From: Volutella citrinella
Lineage: Eukaryota > Ascomycota > Sordariomycetes > Hypocreales > Nectriaceae
Assembly: GCA_034401135.1 (NCBI GenBank)
Contig: JAWZSP010000001.1
Location: forward strand, 4,774,001 to 4,838,000
Direction: 5' to 3'
Length of the DNA: 64,000 bases
The translations under genes were made by a program, and so were the position numbers. Positions 45,601 through 57,649 of this stretch are shown in pieces. The notes under the pieces are model-generated. The model made no database searches. It saw nothing but the letters and a program-made list of their open reading frames with translations, and had not been told where the DNA came from. The stretch's first letter is position 1. Every line of letters starts with the position of its first letter.

Positions 45601-48600
45601 CGAAAGCCACAACACGTATGACCGTCCGTACCCCGTACCACACTAGACTGCTAGCAGTATCGGGGACCCTGGCGCGGAAGGGCCTGTCCGTAAGTCTGTT
45701 CAGACTTGGCAGGCCATCACCGAGCCACCAGAGGGCAAACACACGACAGCTTACCAACGCCTGAGAGAGAAGCAGATGCATCCTCGACGGGCCTGGGGGC
45801 TGAGGAGGGATTCGCTTTGTGAGCTGGAAGGAATCCATCGTGACACTGGGGCCGCAGTTGATGCCAGTCAGAGCGAGAAAGGCAGATCAAGCGCAGCTCG
45901 CCGCGGGGCAGTTGAATGAATACGAGCCGTTCCATCGGCCAGCTCGCTGGCCAAGCCTTGGGAAGGCGCGGCGGGTCTAGGGTACACGGGGTGATACGAG
46001 CAGGCGTGGGCTTGGAGCAACGAGGACCAACAGGGGGGGTTGGTCATGCGAGGTACGGCGCATCAAACGTACCAGTACTTGGCCCAAGGTGAAGCCAGCC
46101 ACGCCTGGTAGTGTGTACCCCCAGTCTCCCATGCTCCCTCCACTGACAGCGAAGTTGGGGCCCGCCAGCCCCCCTGGCCCCTTGCTTCTGGCGTTGTAAC
46201 TTGTCGGGCCTAAGGAGTCCATGCCAATGCGCAGTGAGGAAACGTGTGGTATTGCTTTGCTGGGGATGGGACAACAACCAACAAAGCAAGGCGTACCAGA
46301 CGAATGCTGGGCATAGCTGAGGGTTTGGGATCGACACAGAGAGGCTCAACAGGCCCAGGTCTGAAACACGGCGAACGCTTCAGTAGTTCGTCCAGCCCAT
46401 GAGTGCACGCGAACGCCGCCGCGGCCGGAAGGGCCGAGATGTCGTCTAGCAGTGCTAGCGGGCGCGGTTGCAAGTCGCCCGAGTCGTCCGCCGCTTCTTC
46501 CTACTTATGGGAGGGGCAAGAAATGTAGCGTTTTGTCGTTGCAAGTCGTTCATACCCAAGCGCGCACACATGAATCGCCTCTCTACTCCGGTCTGATTGT
46601 CCAAACAACGGCGTCAGCGGCAAAAAGTCGATGCCATCATGGGCATGGCATCGGCGTGGCATCGGCATCGCCCCGCTCAGTCCCTCCATCTCATGGTCGT
46701 CTTTGTCGGTGAAGTTGCCTGCCTTGCGCTCCCTGTTGGTGACCTCGTGGCCCACCTCGAGTATGGGAGTTGGAGGTACGGAAGATTCGGAGACTCGTCA
46801 ATGAGTCAAGTCGACCATCACCGGGCCTCGGACCATTCATCGATGCCAACCATCTCCGCCAATCCCACAAAGCACCGGTCAACCAACTATATGAGATGGC
46901 CTCGATTGGGAATTGATCCTCCGGCAAGAAGCTGTGGGTGACTGTGGGTGACAGACAGCCTGCACTCTGGCAGGAACATCGCTATCCGTGTCGGTCGGTT
47001 GGCCCCCACGAGAATTCAGGATGGACTTGGCGTGTTCTATCTTTGTCGCGCGGCGCAGCACCCAAGACTGCTTGTAAATCCAGCATCATCTCGTCTTTCT
47101 CCAGAATTGCCCTGCACTCAGTCAGCTGCAACATTTAGGTTCCTTAGCAGAAAACGCGCAAGACCTGCGAGTCAGCAGACTTGCTTCATGTCAGAACTGT
47201 GATGCAGCGCACAGAAGCACAAGCAGATACAGGTGGTTCTCAGGGAGTTCGGCTCACTCCACTGCGCCGGAGGTCCCTGTGCCCATCCATGGCTGCCAGT
47301 GTGAGCTGCCAACTGGGACCGGATGGTCAGGGGGGTCTAGCTTGCCTTGTGAGTTGAAAATAGAACGCCAAAACGCCCAGCTCCCTCTGTGCTAGCCTGC
47401 CCTGTAACCCCTGTTATGCCCCGTGGCAAGCCCGTGCGCTCCACATGCAACGGGGACGATTCCACCACTGGCATCTCTGGCGATTCCTTGAGCCCGGCCA
47501 AAGGTAGGTAATTACCGTGGGTTATTGCCTGCCATCTCGGTCGTGGCAGTCTCTCTGTCATGGGGTGGTGAGGGAGTTACAACCTCCCGGTCACTTGAAA
47601 GGCAAAAAGGCCATCAGAGTCTGACCCCCTGCCACTAATTGATTTGCCTTAGGCAAGCGGCAGCCACGAACCTGGTACGCTAAAACAAAGAGTCAGAGAC
47701 TATCCGCCATCTACAGATGGGATGGATGGGAGGATCCGTAGTCACGAGTCCGTCCCAGCCTAGCGGGACGACTTCCATTCTCTAAGGGGAGGCACAGTAA
47801 AAGATGTTGCGTCGACGATCCCCAGTCGGTGACGTTGTCACAGACCCAGCTCCGAATTGAACCACCACCATTGGCCTAGCCCGTCCAGTGCGATGGCTCC
47901 CTGTCAGAAGCCGGGTGATCAATCATCAAAATGAGCTCGGTAGCCCCAGCCTCAGGAAACAACGCACGATGTGAGTCGGTACCAGCGAGATTGCTCTGTC
48001 CGCTTTCTCCAGTGAGTTCATTGTCCACCCACCATATGGCGCGTACTCGTAGTAGGCCTCGCTATCTTCTCGGTTTTTTCTCACGCCCTCGAGCGGAGGC
48101 TGAGCCATGACGAAGCTGGCGGCGATCTCCACGCACCAAAGAGCGGACACCGGGTCCCTCCAGCGCATCCAGCGGCCCCCGACGGCGCATTCTTGGCTCA
48201 TGGCTTCGGCGGGACCCCTTTAGAAAAAAACTGCTCCACTCCACTGGGAAAAGTCCACCTAGCCCTGGGGGAGTTGCTTGGGCACGAGCGGGAGCTAGCC
48301 CCGCCCTGTTGCGGGTGCAAACGCACAGTACGCCAACCCGCGTGCTGCAGGCCCGCCAGCAGAGGTACTGATACCTTGGCCCCCGGCTTGCCCCTTGACC
48401 CCGCCGCATGGCACTGTACCGATACATACGGGCTCCCACTTAGCGCATGCCAAGTGCGCCCTGGTGCTGCTTCATGCTGGATGGCGCGCCACTCCCACCC
48501 CAAGCCTCCGGCAGCCATTGCGCCCACATCGGCTACCCTGGGCACGCCGACAAGGATCTGCTTTCCCTGCAACTCCTACCGCGTAAAGAGCCCACATGAA

Positions 48601-49391
48601 AGAAGGCGGCGAAAAGCTCCATCGCGCAGGACCCGGGTTGCAGTAATCGCCTCCACACCCGGCTTCCCGCCCAACCTGAACCTGCCCGAGTCCCCTCCCT
48701 GCTCCAGGGACACAACCTCCTGCTTACTCCTGGCATACACCTCACGTACCTTCCCAGGTTACCTGCCTGACGTCGCTTGGCTGGGGGTACAGGCTACACG
48801 GTACATTCCATCCGGGCCATCCCTGGGGGCTCTCCTGCTTGCCAGCTGCGGCAGCTGCCCTGAAAAATTGTCTCAAGCCCAAAGCTCCCTACCCTTTTTA
48901 CATGCCTGCCCGCCTCGATACATTTACCCACGCACGTCCCGCCGCGCTACCGCTCCGACAGTCCACCAACCTGCACTTCAACACCCACGTCGCCGAACCG
49001 CACCTGTTCGACTGAGTACATACACCTGCTGTTGTCTCTCACGAACACTTCATCTTCGTCGACGCTTGTTCGAGATTAGGTCTTGGCCCGCGCAGTGCCT
49101 GGAAACCCTGAGACCATCTCGCTTATACGACTATTTTGCCTTTCCGCCATCCAACGGCGCACTCAGCCTTGCCGCTCACACCACTAACCCGTCGAGGCGG
49201 CCGAGTCGTCCCACGAAGCCCAACACGAGCCCTCCCTCTCCTTCTCTATGAACAGCCGGGCCTGACAACTCTTATCCAACTACGATGCACTCGAACGCCT
49301 TGTGTAATCCCCAAATATCCAACTACGACTCGCCCGCGAGATTTGCTGGTCGCATCTAGCTTTCCTCATAGGGCAACACGATACTGGAGCC
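42666..49391. other. 6.7-kb gene-poor region
   Basis: No frame here shows protein-family resemblance. The parts near 43.0 kb and 49.2 kb should hold the nuf2 promoter and the leader of the next gene. A small tandem repeat lies at 43651-43692. Pyrimidine-rich sequence fills 48200-49390. It may contain non-coding RNAs that sequence alone does not reveal. Confidence 0.45.
43651..43692. repeat. 16-bp tandem repeat, about 2.6 copies
   Basis: The unit GTGTCGGTGTGACCCC is repeated almost perfectly. It lies about 1 kb upstream of nuf2, in non-coding DNA. Confidence 0.85.
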
Positions 49392-51734
49392 ATGGCCGTT
49401 TGGCCATTTCGGCGCCGGAGCAGCCGAAAACGCTCCCGTAGTGGCGCCGCCCTATCTGACACTGAGGGCAACGTCACTAGAGCCGTGTCGCAAAAAAAGC
49501 GTCGGACTGAACCCACGAAACCAAATGGACCTACCCGAACATACAGCTTCTCCCCCGGGCGGCGAGATTCGATTCGCGTCGACCGAGAACGAGGGAGCTC
49601 TCCCTCTCGACAGCGCCCTGCCAGGAGCTCTCGAGCAGATATGCGCGATGAGGACCATGGCATGCGGGGGAGAACTCCCACACTACACCCCAAACGAGAA
49701 CCACAAGCGCACAACAGGAAGCTCACCAAGCGCAAGCCCAAGGACCGAGAGAGGGAGGCTGAAATCAAGGCCATGAGCACGATAACACCGGTGCGCCCGG
49801 CTGCTGAACCGTGGACCTCTGGGCGCCCGATGAAGAAAGACAGCAAACGAATCGGGGCAGGTCGCGCCTCTGATGTCTCGCTTCCTGTGCCTGGTTCCAT
49901 ACATTCCAGCCTCTCATCAGACTCCGATTTTGGCTCCTACAAGGTGTCAAGGCTTGATGTTCTCGCACCCAGGCCTACCCTGCGATATGCCCAAGGCAGG
50001 TCCACGCCCTCGCCTCCTCCTGTGCTCCCGAGGACCAATTCTCAACGAAAGGGTCTCATTGAGCAAGAGCCTATTCCAACCGCGACTATGAGGGCGCATA
50101 AACGCATCGACTCGCTCGCCGACGATCTTGACGCGAGTGAGTTGAGAGAACTCATGGAGAGGGACAAGCGAAGAAGAGAGAAGAGAAAGCAAAAAGAGAG
50201 GGATAGGATGGAGCGGCGACTTGCCCAACAAGCTGAAAGACAGAGGAAGGAAGAGGAGGATGCAAGGAAGGCAGGCACACCGCCACCAGAAAATCTCGAA
50301 CGAGGCGTGATGGGTCGTGAAATGGTTGGGTTGGGCATCGAGCCAGCGTCCGCTGTGGTTACCTCCTCGACCCCTCGAGAGACGGACACTGACATGCCTG
50401 ATGCGGACGCCGAGGACGATACTTTGAAGAAGCCTCTCCGGGCATTCCACCGAACGGACACGATCCCTTCGGACGAGACTCCTGCTGCAGAGCAGAGTGC
50501 TCCCCCACGCCCTGTCGTCCAAACCGACGTTGTGGCGCCCAAGGAAAATACAGCGTCCCCGGTTGACGAATCGCACCCTGTTGCACACGGCGGCATTATC
50601 ACTGGGCTATTGAAATCTGTGAGAAGCCGATCACGGTCCACCCTTGCATCGCAGAGAACACAAATGGTGTCGCCGCCTCCAGATACCATTAATGAGGAAG
50701 AGTCGCCCCGCAAAACTTCTCACGAATCCCAATCCAGCATGAGGACTGGTCGCTTCAATATCAAATCACTTCTCAAGCGAACCAGGAGCCGCAAGAACTC
50801 AACCCCCTCGTCCTTCTCGAATACTTCCCGCGAAGAAATGCAGGCTGCTCTTGCTGCGCGACAACAGGCGCAAATTGTGACCCAGACAGAAGGTGAAGAA
50901 GGCTCGCGCCCAATTCCCACAACCTACATCTCGCGCAATCCCAGCTCCGGGGCGCCCAAGAGAATGCGGTCTCGCTTCCGCGAAGACCTTCCAGAACTCC
51001 CGTTGACGCCACCCGCATCACGAATGCAATCACCCGAAGCGGATCCCCCCATGCCTGCGCTCCAGGAGCACAAGGTCAGTGAAGTGGGATCACTTCGATC
51101 TCCAGTCATGCGCTACGACACGCCGACTTCGATGGAAAGAGGCCATGCTTCCCCATCTCCCGACGCGACGGCGATGTCCATGTCTTTGGCATCAATCGAT
51201 TCCGAAGGGTCTTGGCTGTCTGGAAACGTCCGCTCCAGAAGAGCTGCCATGCTTGACAGCATCCGACGAGTCAATGAGCGTGATCAAGCCAAGTCCACTC
51301 ACAGCGCCGAGGAGGAGCTGGAAATCACGCAAGATGAATACCTATCAAGACTCACTCCCGGTCGCAACGCCCCGCACGTCACGGTCCCTCGACGCTCCGG
51401 CGAGGGTCGCCCCAGCAGCGACGAGGATGAGTTTCTTGACAATGCTGACATGAAGTGGGGTGCCGTTCCCGCCCAGGCCAAGATGGTCTACCGGGATACG
51501 ATGAAGAGTTGCGAAGGAGCACTCGATGCCGACTCCGAAGCTGAAAGCTCTCCTATTTCCCCCACGTCTCAGGATGATTTCGATGTTAAGCGCGCGAAAA
51601 GCGTGAACTTGCGCAATGGACACGCGCGAAACTTTAGCTCTGGAAGTGCCAAGCTTCTCGAAATAACCCCTCGGGCCTCTGTCGATGACAGGAAATCCGA
51701 GAAACGCAGAAGCAGTGTTCTGGCGGATTGCTAA
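49392..51734 (+). CDS. Large disordered basic protein, 780 aa, intronless
   Basis: One open frame from ATG 49392. The protein is rich in Ser, Arg, Pro and Glu, with little predicted fold except a charged helix at about 235-300 (ERDKRRREKRKQKERDRMER and following). Repeated RS-type and SP sites (RSRSRSTLAS, SPSPDATAM, SPISPTSQDD) suggest heavy phosphorylation. A KRx-type basic N-terminus (RRRSSRKRSRS, followed by KKRRTEP) looks like a nuclear localisation signal. No enzymatic domain is present, and I cannot name a family. It has a long CT-rich leader. Codon use is coding-like throughout, so the gene is very probably real. Confidence 0.82.
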   Translation: MAVWPFRRRSSRKRSRSGAALSDTEGNVTRAVSQKKRRTEPTKPNGPTRTYSFSPGRRDSIRVDRERGSSPSRQRPARSSRADMRDEDHGMRGRTPTLHPKREPQAHNRKLTKRKPKDREREAEIKAMSTITPVRPAAEPWTSGRPMKKDSKRIGAGRASDVSLPVPGSIHSSLSSDSDFGSYKVSRLDVLAPRPTLRYAQGRSTPSPPPVLPRTNSQRKGLIEQEPIPTATMRAHKRIDSLADDLDASELRELMERDKRRREKRKQKERDRMERRLAQQAERQRKEEEDARKAGTPPPENLERGVMGREMVGLGIEPASAVVTSSTPRETDTDMPDADAEDDTLKKPLRAFHRTDTIPSDETPAAEQSAPPRPVVQTDVVAPKENTASPVDESHPVAHGGIITGLLKSVRSRSRSTLASQRTQMVSPPPDTINEEESPRKTSHESQSSMRTGRFNIKSLLKRTRSRKNSTPSSFSNTSREEMQAALAARQQAQIVTQTEGEEGSRPIPTTYISRNPSSGAPKRMRSRFREDLPELPLTPPASRMQSPEADPPMPALQEHKVSEVGSLRSPVMRYDTPTSMERGHASPSPDATAMSMSLASIDSEGSWLSGNVRSRRAAMLDSIRRVNERDQAKSTHSAEEELEITQDEYLSRLTPGRNAPHVTVPRRSGEGRPSSDEDEFLDNADMKWGAVPAQAKMVYRDTMKSCEGALDADSEAESSPISPTSQDDFDVKRAKSVNLRNGHARNFSSGSAKLLEITPRASVDDRKSEKRRSSVLADC

Positions 51735-52944
51735 ACAAACAGCTAATATGTGCAGTGTCAAGCTGAATGGTCTCCTCAAACTTGCCGCAACTTCCGGTTA
51801 CTACGATCATTACCGTTTCCTTACACCGTTCTACTCACCCAAAGTCGCTCATTACCCTTTCTTTACGTTTTTGAAAAGCACATGTTGCAGAAATCCGAGT
51901 GGTAAAAAAAAGAGAAAAACCGAAAAACACGGAGACCATTCACTTGAACCGCACATTTAGTCACCCACCAGCACACCCCCCGGAACCGCACGTCCATTTT
52001 TCACGCGCTGAATCGAAAGAATCCTGGCGATGACAGCCCTGTACTTGTTTACTGGATTTACTACTTTTCTCGACTACATATACCGCACACTTGATACCCC
52101 GCGTCGAACGCTTGTTTTGGAAACCTGCGGGTCCTTTACGGAACCTAGAGGTCTCCTCTGGTCAAGCTCCTCTTCCGCCCGCAGATAGGGCGTAGTCATT
52201 CTTTGAGGAATCGTTCATTCTTGACCATCTCTTTTGTTCAACGAAGAGAAACTGGGTTTCATGTGATATGGTGCACTACGGCTAGGAAAAAGCCTGATTT
52301 GATTATGGATGAAATTTTGACCGAGGTGTTGGGAGATAGATACTAGGAGTCGGCGATTGAGGTTTTTGGTTGGGAGGGTTTGATATTGTTGATTTGATAG
52401 ACACCGCTGGACCAATGAAGGACAGGGCGGGAGCAGGTTCAGGAGAATTGGGACAGGCTCGCTTGACGCCCGTTGCTTGCGTTGATAGCAACGTTGTACT
52501 TGTTTTGCCAAATACTCTGTACTCCAGTCAGCCGACAACGGAGTGATTTGTTTGATTCAACTTCCAACTGGTCATTTTGATGTTTTGCATGAACGTGCAG
52601 TAGAGAGTGACGGCGGCAAACCACCTCCAATCCAACGGGTGCTTACATCGCCCAATCGCCCCCCTCCGTCCCCTAATCCGACCAGTGCATTCGGCAGACT
52701 TAGCAATATGAATCCTCGGGCTGATTTCGTAAGGTGTTGGCAATGTTTTGGGGCCATGGCATATTCCAGACTGATGCAAGGCGCGAGCGGGTGACAAATC
52801 AAGCCCAGAGCATTCGCTTGGCCCACTTTTCCGGCGAGAGCTGCCGTCGGAACGCAACGGCGACGCCGCAAAAGCTCACATAGCAGATATTCCAGATACA
52901 TCTACACACGACAGCTCATTGCAACACTTCCAAAAACACATAAA
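51735..52944. other. Intergenic, no gene seen
   Basis: 1.2 kb holding the 3' flank of the disordered-protein gene and the thioredoxin promoter. It is AT-richer around 52050-52560. No gene is supported. Confidence 0.5.
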
Positions 52945-53532
52945 ATGGCCCCCTCGAAGCTCTTTGCCAGCCCTCTGGCTTCAATTGCTCGCTCAAGCGT
53001 GTATTCGTCCCGCCAGCTGGTGTCGAGATCCTTCCATACCACAGTTTCCAGAATGGCTGTCAAGAACATCAACAAGTGAGTAGTAGCCCGTCAATCATTT
53101 CGTAGACGGTGCCGTCTGACGCGTTTGGACTCGCAGGACTGCAGACTTCAAGGCCCTCGTCTCCACAACAGATAAGCCCGTGCTGGTTGACTGCTTCGCC
53201 GAATGGTGCGGCCCTTGCAAGGCCATCTCCCCCATCCTTGAGAAGTGAGTCGAGCCCATTGAGACCCAAACCGCAGTGTTCGGGATGTGCCTGGTTCTGT
53301 ATATGCTAATGCGTTGTCGTTTGCGTCTCTCAGGCTGTCGGAGGAGCCAGCCTTGAAGGACAGGGTCGAGTTCATCAAGTTCGACGTGGACCAGCTTCCA
53401 GACCTGGCTCAGGAGCTGTCCATTCGGGCCATGCCAACCTTTTTGCTCTTCAAGGGCGGCGATAAAGTGGATGAGCTCGTTGGAGCGAACCCGCCTGGGC
53501 TCGTCACCATGCTGGAGAAGCATGTGGAGTAA
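52945..53532 (+). CDS. Thioredoxin with mitochondrial-type presequence
   Basis: A disulfide reductase of 145 aa in three exons: 52945-53075, 53137-53244, 53334-53532. Residues 1-37 are rich in Ser/Arg and lack acids ([13 protein letters not shown]), as in mitochondrial targeting peptides. The thioredoxin fold follows, with active site AEWCGPCKA (about residues 64-72), the cis-proline in RAMPTFLLF, and the expected end. Both introns use GTGAGT donors. A second in-frame ATG (codon 38, MAVKNI) lies exactly where cytosolic thioredoxins start, so a leaderless form is possible. Confidence 0.94.
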
Positions 53533-54512
53533 GAGCAGCCGGCAACGGGCGAGGAGAGTTACTCGCCGAGTCGGCCCCGTGTATAGTACGAGGAGGAGCC
53601 AGGAGGAGCCCCAGACCCTAGTATCTAAAGTTTTGATGAGCCCATGGGACAGGGAAAAAAGAACCTGTGTATTAGAATAGAGTATATTGAAACTGATTGC
53701 TCCATACTGAAGCCTCACCACTGCCGGCCCACCTCATGAGACATGGGGCATGACGGTAGACGGTGCAATGGTATCTGAGAAGGGAACCGTAGTGAGCCGA
53801 CGTTATCAATGCATGAATTCCTGCATTTCTGACTTGTCACTTCAGAACGCCAAGGCTTATTTTCGAAGCCGATGATTTGCGCTTCCCGGTCAAGGGTCAA
53901 GGGCTATGAGCCGGTCTGGCCGGCAGCCTGGCAGTTACTGCCAATAGTCATCATTTCCATTCCACTGCCGCACACATCTCACTTGATAAACTACCAGCCT
54001 TGCCTACGAGCCATTGACCACTGTTTCTATCTTCCTTGGCTTTCGCTGTGATTTTCTAGTGATGGACAGTTTCAGAGTAAACTACTACACAGAGGGGAAT
54101 GGGAAACTATGATGCCAACTCGCGGAATGGCTTCTGTGGATCACGGCGACCCACCCCCATGAACTCGACGGGCAGCCTACACTCAAAGAACGCAGGCGCA
54201 GGCATCAGATGCAGGGAAAGACGAAATAACGAACGATAGGCCCGGCAGTTGGAGGCGAGTCCCGGCCGCCGGTGTGACTGCTTCGGTGCCGAAATCGGCA
54301 GCCTTCCGCGCGGGCACCATCGGCATTCAGACGAACCTAACCGATGCCGGTCAAGTGCGTTCGGCCATAAAAGAAGCACCTATCGGCCGTATCTGTATAA
54401 CAAAGAGGAGTTGCATCATTCTGTCTCGCCGTCCATTTAAGCACCCGAAGGTCAATTCGCATTCCTGTCGATCCAGCAAACCAAACGAAATCTCACGGCT
54501 CCCTCTGATATC
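53533..54512. other. Intergenic, no gene seen
   Basis: 980 bp between thioredoxin and the oxidase gene, with nothing recognisable beyond presumed UTR and promoter sequence. Confidence 0.5.
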
Positions 54513-55776
54513 ATGGTCAACACAGTAGTAGTTGTCGGGTATGTCCCAGCCCAGTCCCGCTCCGGTCGAACCAAGCCTCTGCTAACTCTCCGCAAGTGGT
54601 GGTGTTTCGGGCCTGACGTCGGCCCTGTTGCTGTCCCGAGACAAGTCGAACAAGGTGACTGTTGTCGCAAAGCACCTACCGGGTGACTACGATGTTGAAT
54701 ATGCGTCTCCCTTTGCTGGCGCCAATGTATGCCCGTAGGTTTTCCCTGTGCAAGAATGAAAAACAAGGTGGTGCAATGTTGACCGAACTGATAGCATGGC
54801 TACCGCTGAGGGAAGCCGATGGGAGCGCCGGACCTGGCCTGAGTTGAAGCGACTATGCGAGCAAGTCCCCGAGGCGGGCATCCACTTCCAGAGTACGTCG
54901 CAACAGATTGTTACTTATCCATTTAGGATGTGCAAAGATTAACGCGGCAGGATAGAGTGCCAGGTTCACAGGCGAGAGAAGGATCTGGAGGGCTCGGGCC
55001 GTGAGTTCCTGGATGCGACTTTCAACAAAGACCCCTGGTTCAAGGATATGATGGGCGGCTGGCGACATCTCGACTCTAGCGAGCTGTCCCCGGGCTTTGA
55101 CTCGGGATCCGAATTCCAATCAATCTGCATCAACACCACAATCTACCTACAGTGGCTCGTCGGCCAGTTAATCAAGAACGGCGTCGTCATCAAGCGCGCC
55201 GTCTTGTCCGACATCCGCGACGCCAAGTACCTCAGCCACACGGGTCGACCGGCCGATGTGATTGTCAACTCGACTGGCCTCGGATCGCTCAAGCTCGGCG
55301 GTGTGCTAGACAGCAACATGACACCGGCGCGGGGCCAGACTGTGCTGGTGCGCAACGAGTTCTCTCCAATGCTGGTCCACTCCGGCACCGACGACGCCCC
55401 GACCGACGTCCTGTACCTGATGCAGCGCGCGGCTGGCGGCGGCACCATCCTGGGCGGAACGTATGACATTGGCAACTGGGAGTCCCAGCCGGATCCCAAC
55501 ATTGCGCTGCGCATCATGGAGCGCATCGTAAAAGCGCGGCCTGACATCGCCGGCGGAAAGGGCGTTGCGGGATTGAGTGTGATCCGCCACGCCGTGGGAC
55601 TGCGGCCGTACCGACACGGAGGCGTGAGGATTGAGGAGGAAAGGCTCGACGAGGGGACATGGGTTGTGCACAACTACGGGCACTCGGGATGGGGATACCA
55701 AGGGTCCTATGGTTGTGCTGAGGCGGTGGTGGAGTTGGTGGACAAGGTGACAAAGGGAACCAAGTCTAAGCTGTGA
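54513..55776 (+). CDS. D-amino-acid oxidase, peroxisomal
   Basis: An FAD enzyme that deaminates neutral D-amino acids to keto acids, ammonia and hydrogen peroxide. 360 aa in four exons: 54513-54538, 54597-54734, 54795-54892, 54956-55776. The dinucleotide motif VVVGGGVSGLTSALLL begins at residue 5 and spans the first splice. Family blocks are ASPFAGANVCPMATAEGSRW, the substrate-site arginine in GLRPYRHGGVRIE, and the signature HNYGHSGWGYQGSYG. The protein ends SKL, a perfect type-1 peroxisomal targeting signal. A 26-nt first exon is followed by three short introns. D-aspartate oxidase is the main alternative; substrate preference cannot be read here. Confidence 0.95.
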
Positions 55777-56175
55777 AAGCGAACCAGAGGCGATGAAAAT
55801 GAAAGCAATATATGGCATGAACGTCACGAAGGAGAAGGTGTTTTACTACCGCTCGACAACGCTGTTTGAATACAGCCAGTGGAGAATCTACCCTTATGAC
55901 ACCACGAATAACATGTCCCTAAATAACCCAAACAATGTTGGCATGAACAGATAAATGTTAAAACATTTCAATTGCTGCAAATGTATAATTATCATTGAAA
56001 CCTTTCGCTTGCCTGTTTTCTTGAATGACATGGTTGGCATTGGTGACCGGCGTGACATGTGTTGTATGCAATTTTCGGGGCACTCGTCTCTGGAGCTCCG
56101 CTAAGCTCCTGTACCTACACTCGTGAGCTGTCGCGCCCTGAGCTCCAACCAACGACCAACAGCAGCACCACCACC
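55777..56175. other. Intergenic between the oxidase gene and alg3
   Basis: 399 bp in same-strand orientation. AT-rich 3' flank is followed by the short alg3 leader, which ends in a favourable CCACCATGG start context. Confidence 0.5.
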
Positions 56176-57632
56176 ATGGCGGAACCGACACCGCCACTGC
56201 ACAGCAGGGCGATTCGCCTCGTGTCCGACATTGTCAACTGCGACCATGCGCTCTCCAAGGTCGTCCCCATGGCTCTATGGCTCGCCGACGCGGTTCTTTG
56301 CGGACTGATCATCTGGAAGATCCCCTGTAAGACCGACCAAGCTCGGTGCTGGCCCTTTCGGCGCTGGAACTCTTGACGCTTTGCAAGCTGACGTGCGGTT
56401 CAACCCGTTGCAGACACAGAGATCGACTGGACTGCGTACATGGAGCAGGTCTCCCAATTCGTCTCGGGCGAGCGCGACTACACCAAGATGGAGGGCGGTA
56501 CGGGACCCCTAGTCTACCCAGCGGCCCACGTATATACCTACACGGGACTCTACTACATCACGGACAGGGGCGAGAACATTCTTCTGGCACAGCAGATCTT
56601 CGGGGTGCTCTACATGGCGACCCTGGCGCTGGTGATGCTCTGCTATTGGAAGGTCAAGGTAAGCGATGCCTCGTCGCACGGCGGACATGAGTCCTAAGGG
56701 CAGCATCCCAACTGATTCTTGATTCGCAGGCGCCCCTGTATCTCTACCCCCTCCTGATCCTCTCGAAGCGGCTACATAGCATCTTCGTCCTGCGTTGCTT
56801 CAACGACTGCTTCGCCGTCTTCTTCCTCTGGCTCGCCATCTACTTCTTCCAACGCCGACTCTGGACATTTGGCAGCATCGTCTACAGCTGGGGCCTTGGC
56901 ATCAAGATGTCGCTGCTGCTGGTCCTCCCGGCCGTCGGCGTCATTCTTTTCCTCGGCCGCGGCTTTACGGCGAGCCTGCGGCTGGCATGGCTCATGGCCC
57001 AGGTCCAGTTGGCCATGGCCGTGCCCTTCCTGGCCAAGAACCCGAGAGGATACCTGGCGAGAGCGTTTGAGCTGTCTCGCCAGTTCAAGTTTGAGTGGAC
57101 GGTGAACTGGCGCATGCTGGGCGAGGAGGTGTTCCTCAGCAAGTCCTTCTCCCTCACGCTGCTGGCGATGCACGTTGCAGTACTTTCAATCTTCATCGTG
57201 GCCCGGTGGCTTCAGCCCACCGACCGACCTTTGATGGCCATCATTTCTTCATTTCTTCATGGAAAGTCTCCATTCACGCCCCTCGAGGAGAGGCGCATCT
57301 CTCACTACGTAACCCCAGAGTACGTCATGACCGCCATGCTCTCTGCCAACGTGATCGGGCTTCTCTTTGCCAGGTCCCTGCACTACCAGTTCTATGCGCT
57401 GCTGGCCTGGTCGACACCCTATCTTCTATGGCGGGCGACACGGAGCCCCCTCGTCGTCATTCCGCTGTGGTGCGTTCAGGAGTGGGCCTGGAATGTGTTC
57501 CCTAGCACCGCCAGCAGCTCCTCGGTTGTTGTTAATGTTCTTTTGATAACAGTCGTTTTGGCATATCTGGGCACGGACAGCCCAACTCCTCGACCCCCTC
57601 CGGTCGAGGATGCGAAGTTGAAAACAAAATGA
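56176..57632 (+). CDS. alg3: Dol-P-Man:Man5GlcNAc2-PP-Dol alpha-1,3-mannosyltransferase
   Basis: Adds the first lumenal mannose to the dolichol-linked N-glycan precursor in the ER. 432 aa in three exons: 56176-56326, 56414-56658, 56730-57632. ALG3 landmarks are [10 protein letters not shown], the loop [16 protein letters not shown] (about residues 82-97), the stretch [20 protein letters not shown], and [17 protein letters not shown] in the second half. About ten hydrophobic helices span the protein, as in other GT58 enzymes, and length fits (430-460). It ends LKTK, a possible dilysine-type ER signal (lysines at -1 and -3), though not the classic KKXX. Its stop lies 17 bp from that of the EIF1AD-like gene. 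Confidence 0.95.
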
Positions 57633-57649
57633 GATAGAAATGCGAAACT

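Noticed and set aside
48193..49251. 352-codon plus-strand frame before the disordered-protein gene
   Set aside because: It opens at TTG, is Pro/Arg/Thr-rich with no family resemblance, and lies in a pyrimidine-rich leader where stop codons are rare by composition.
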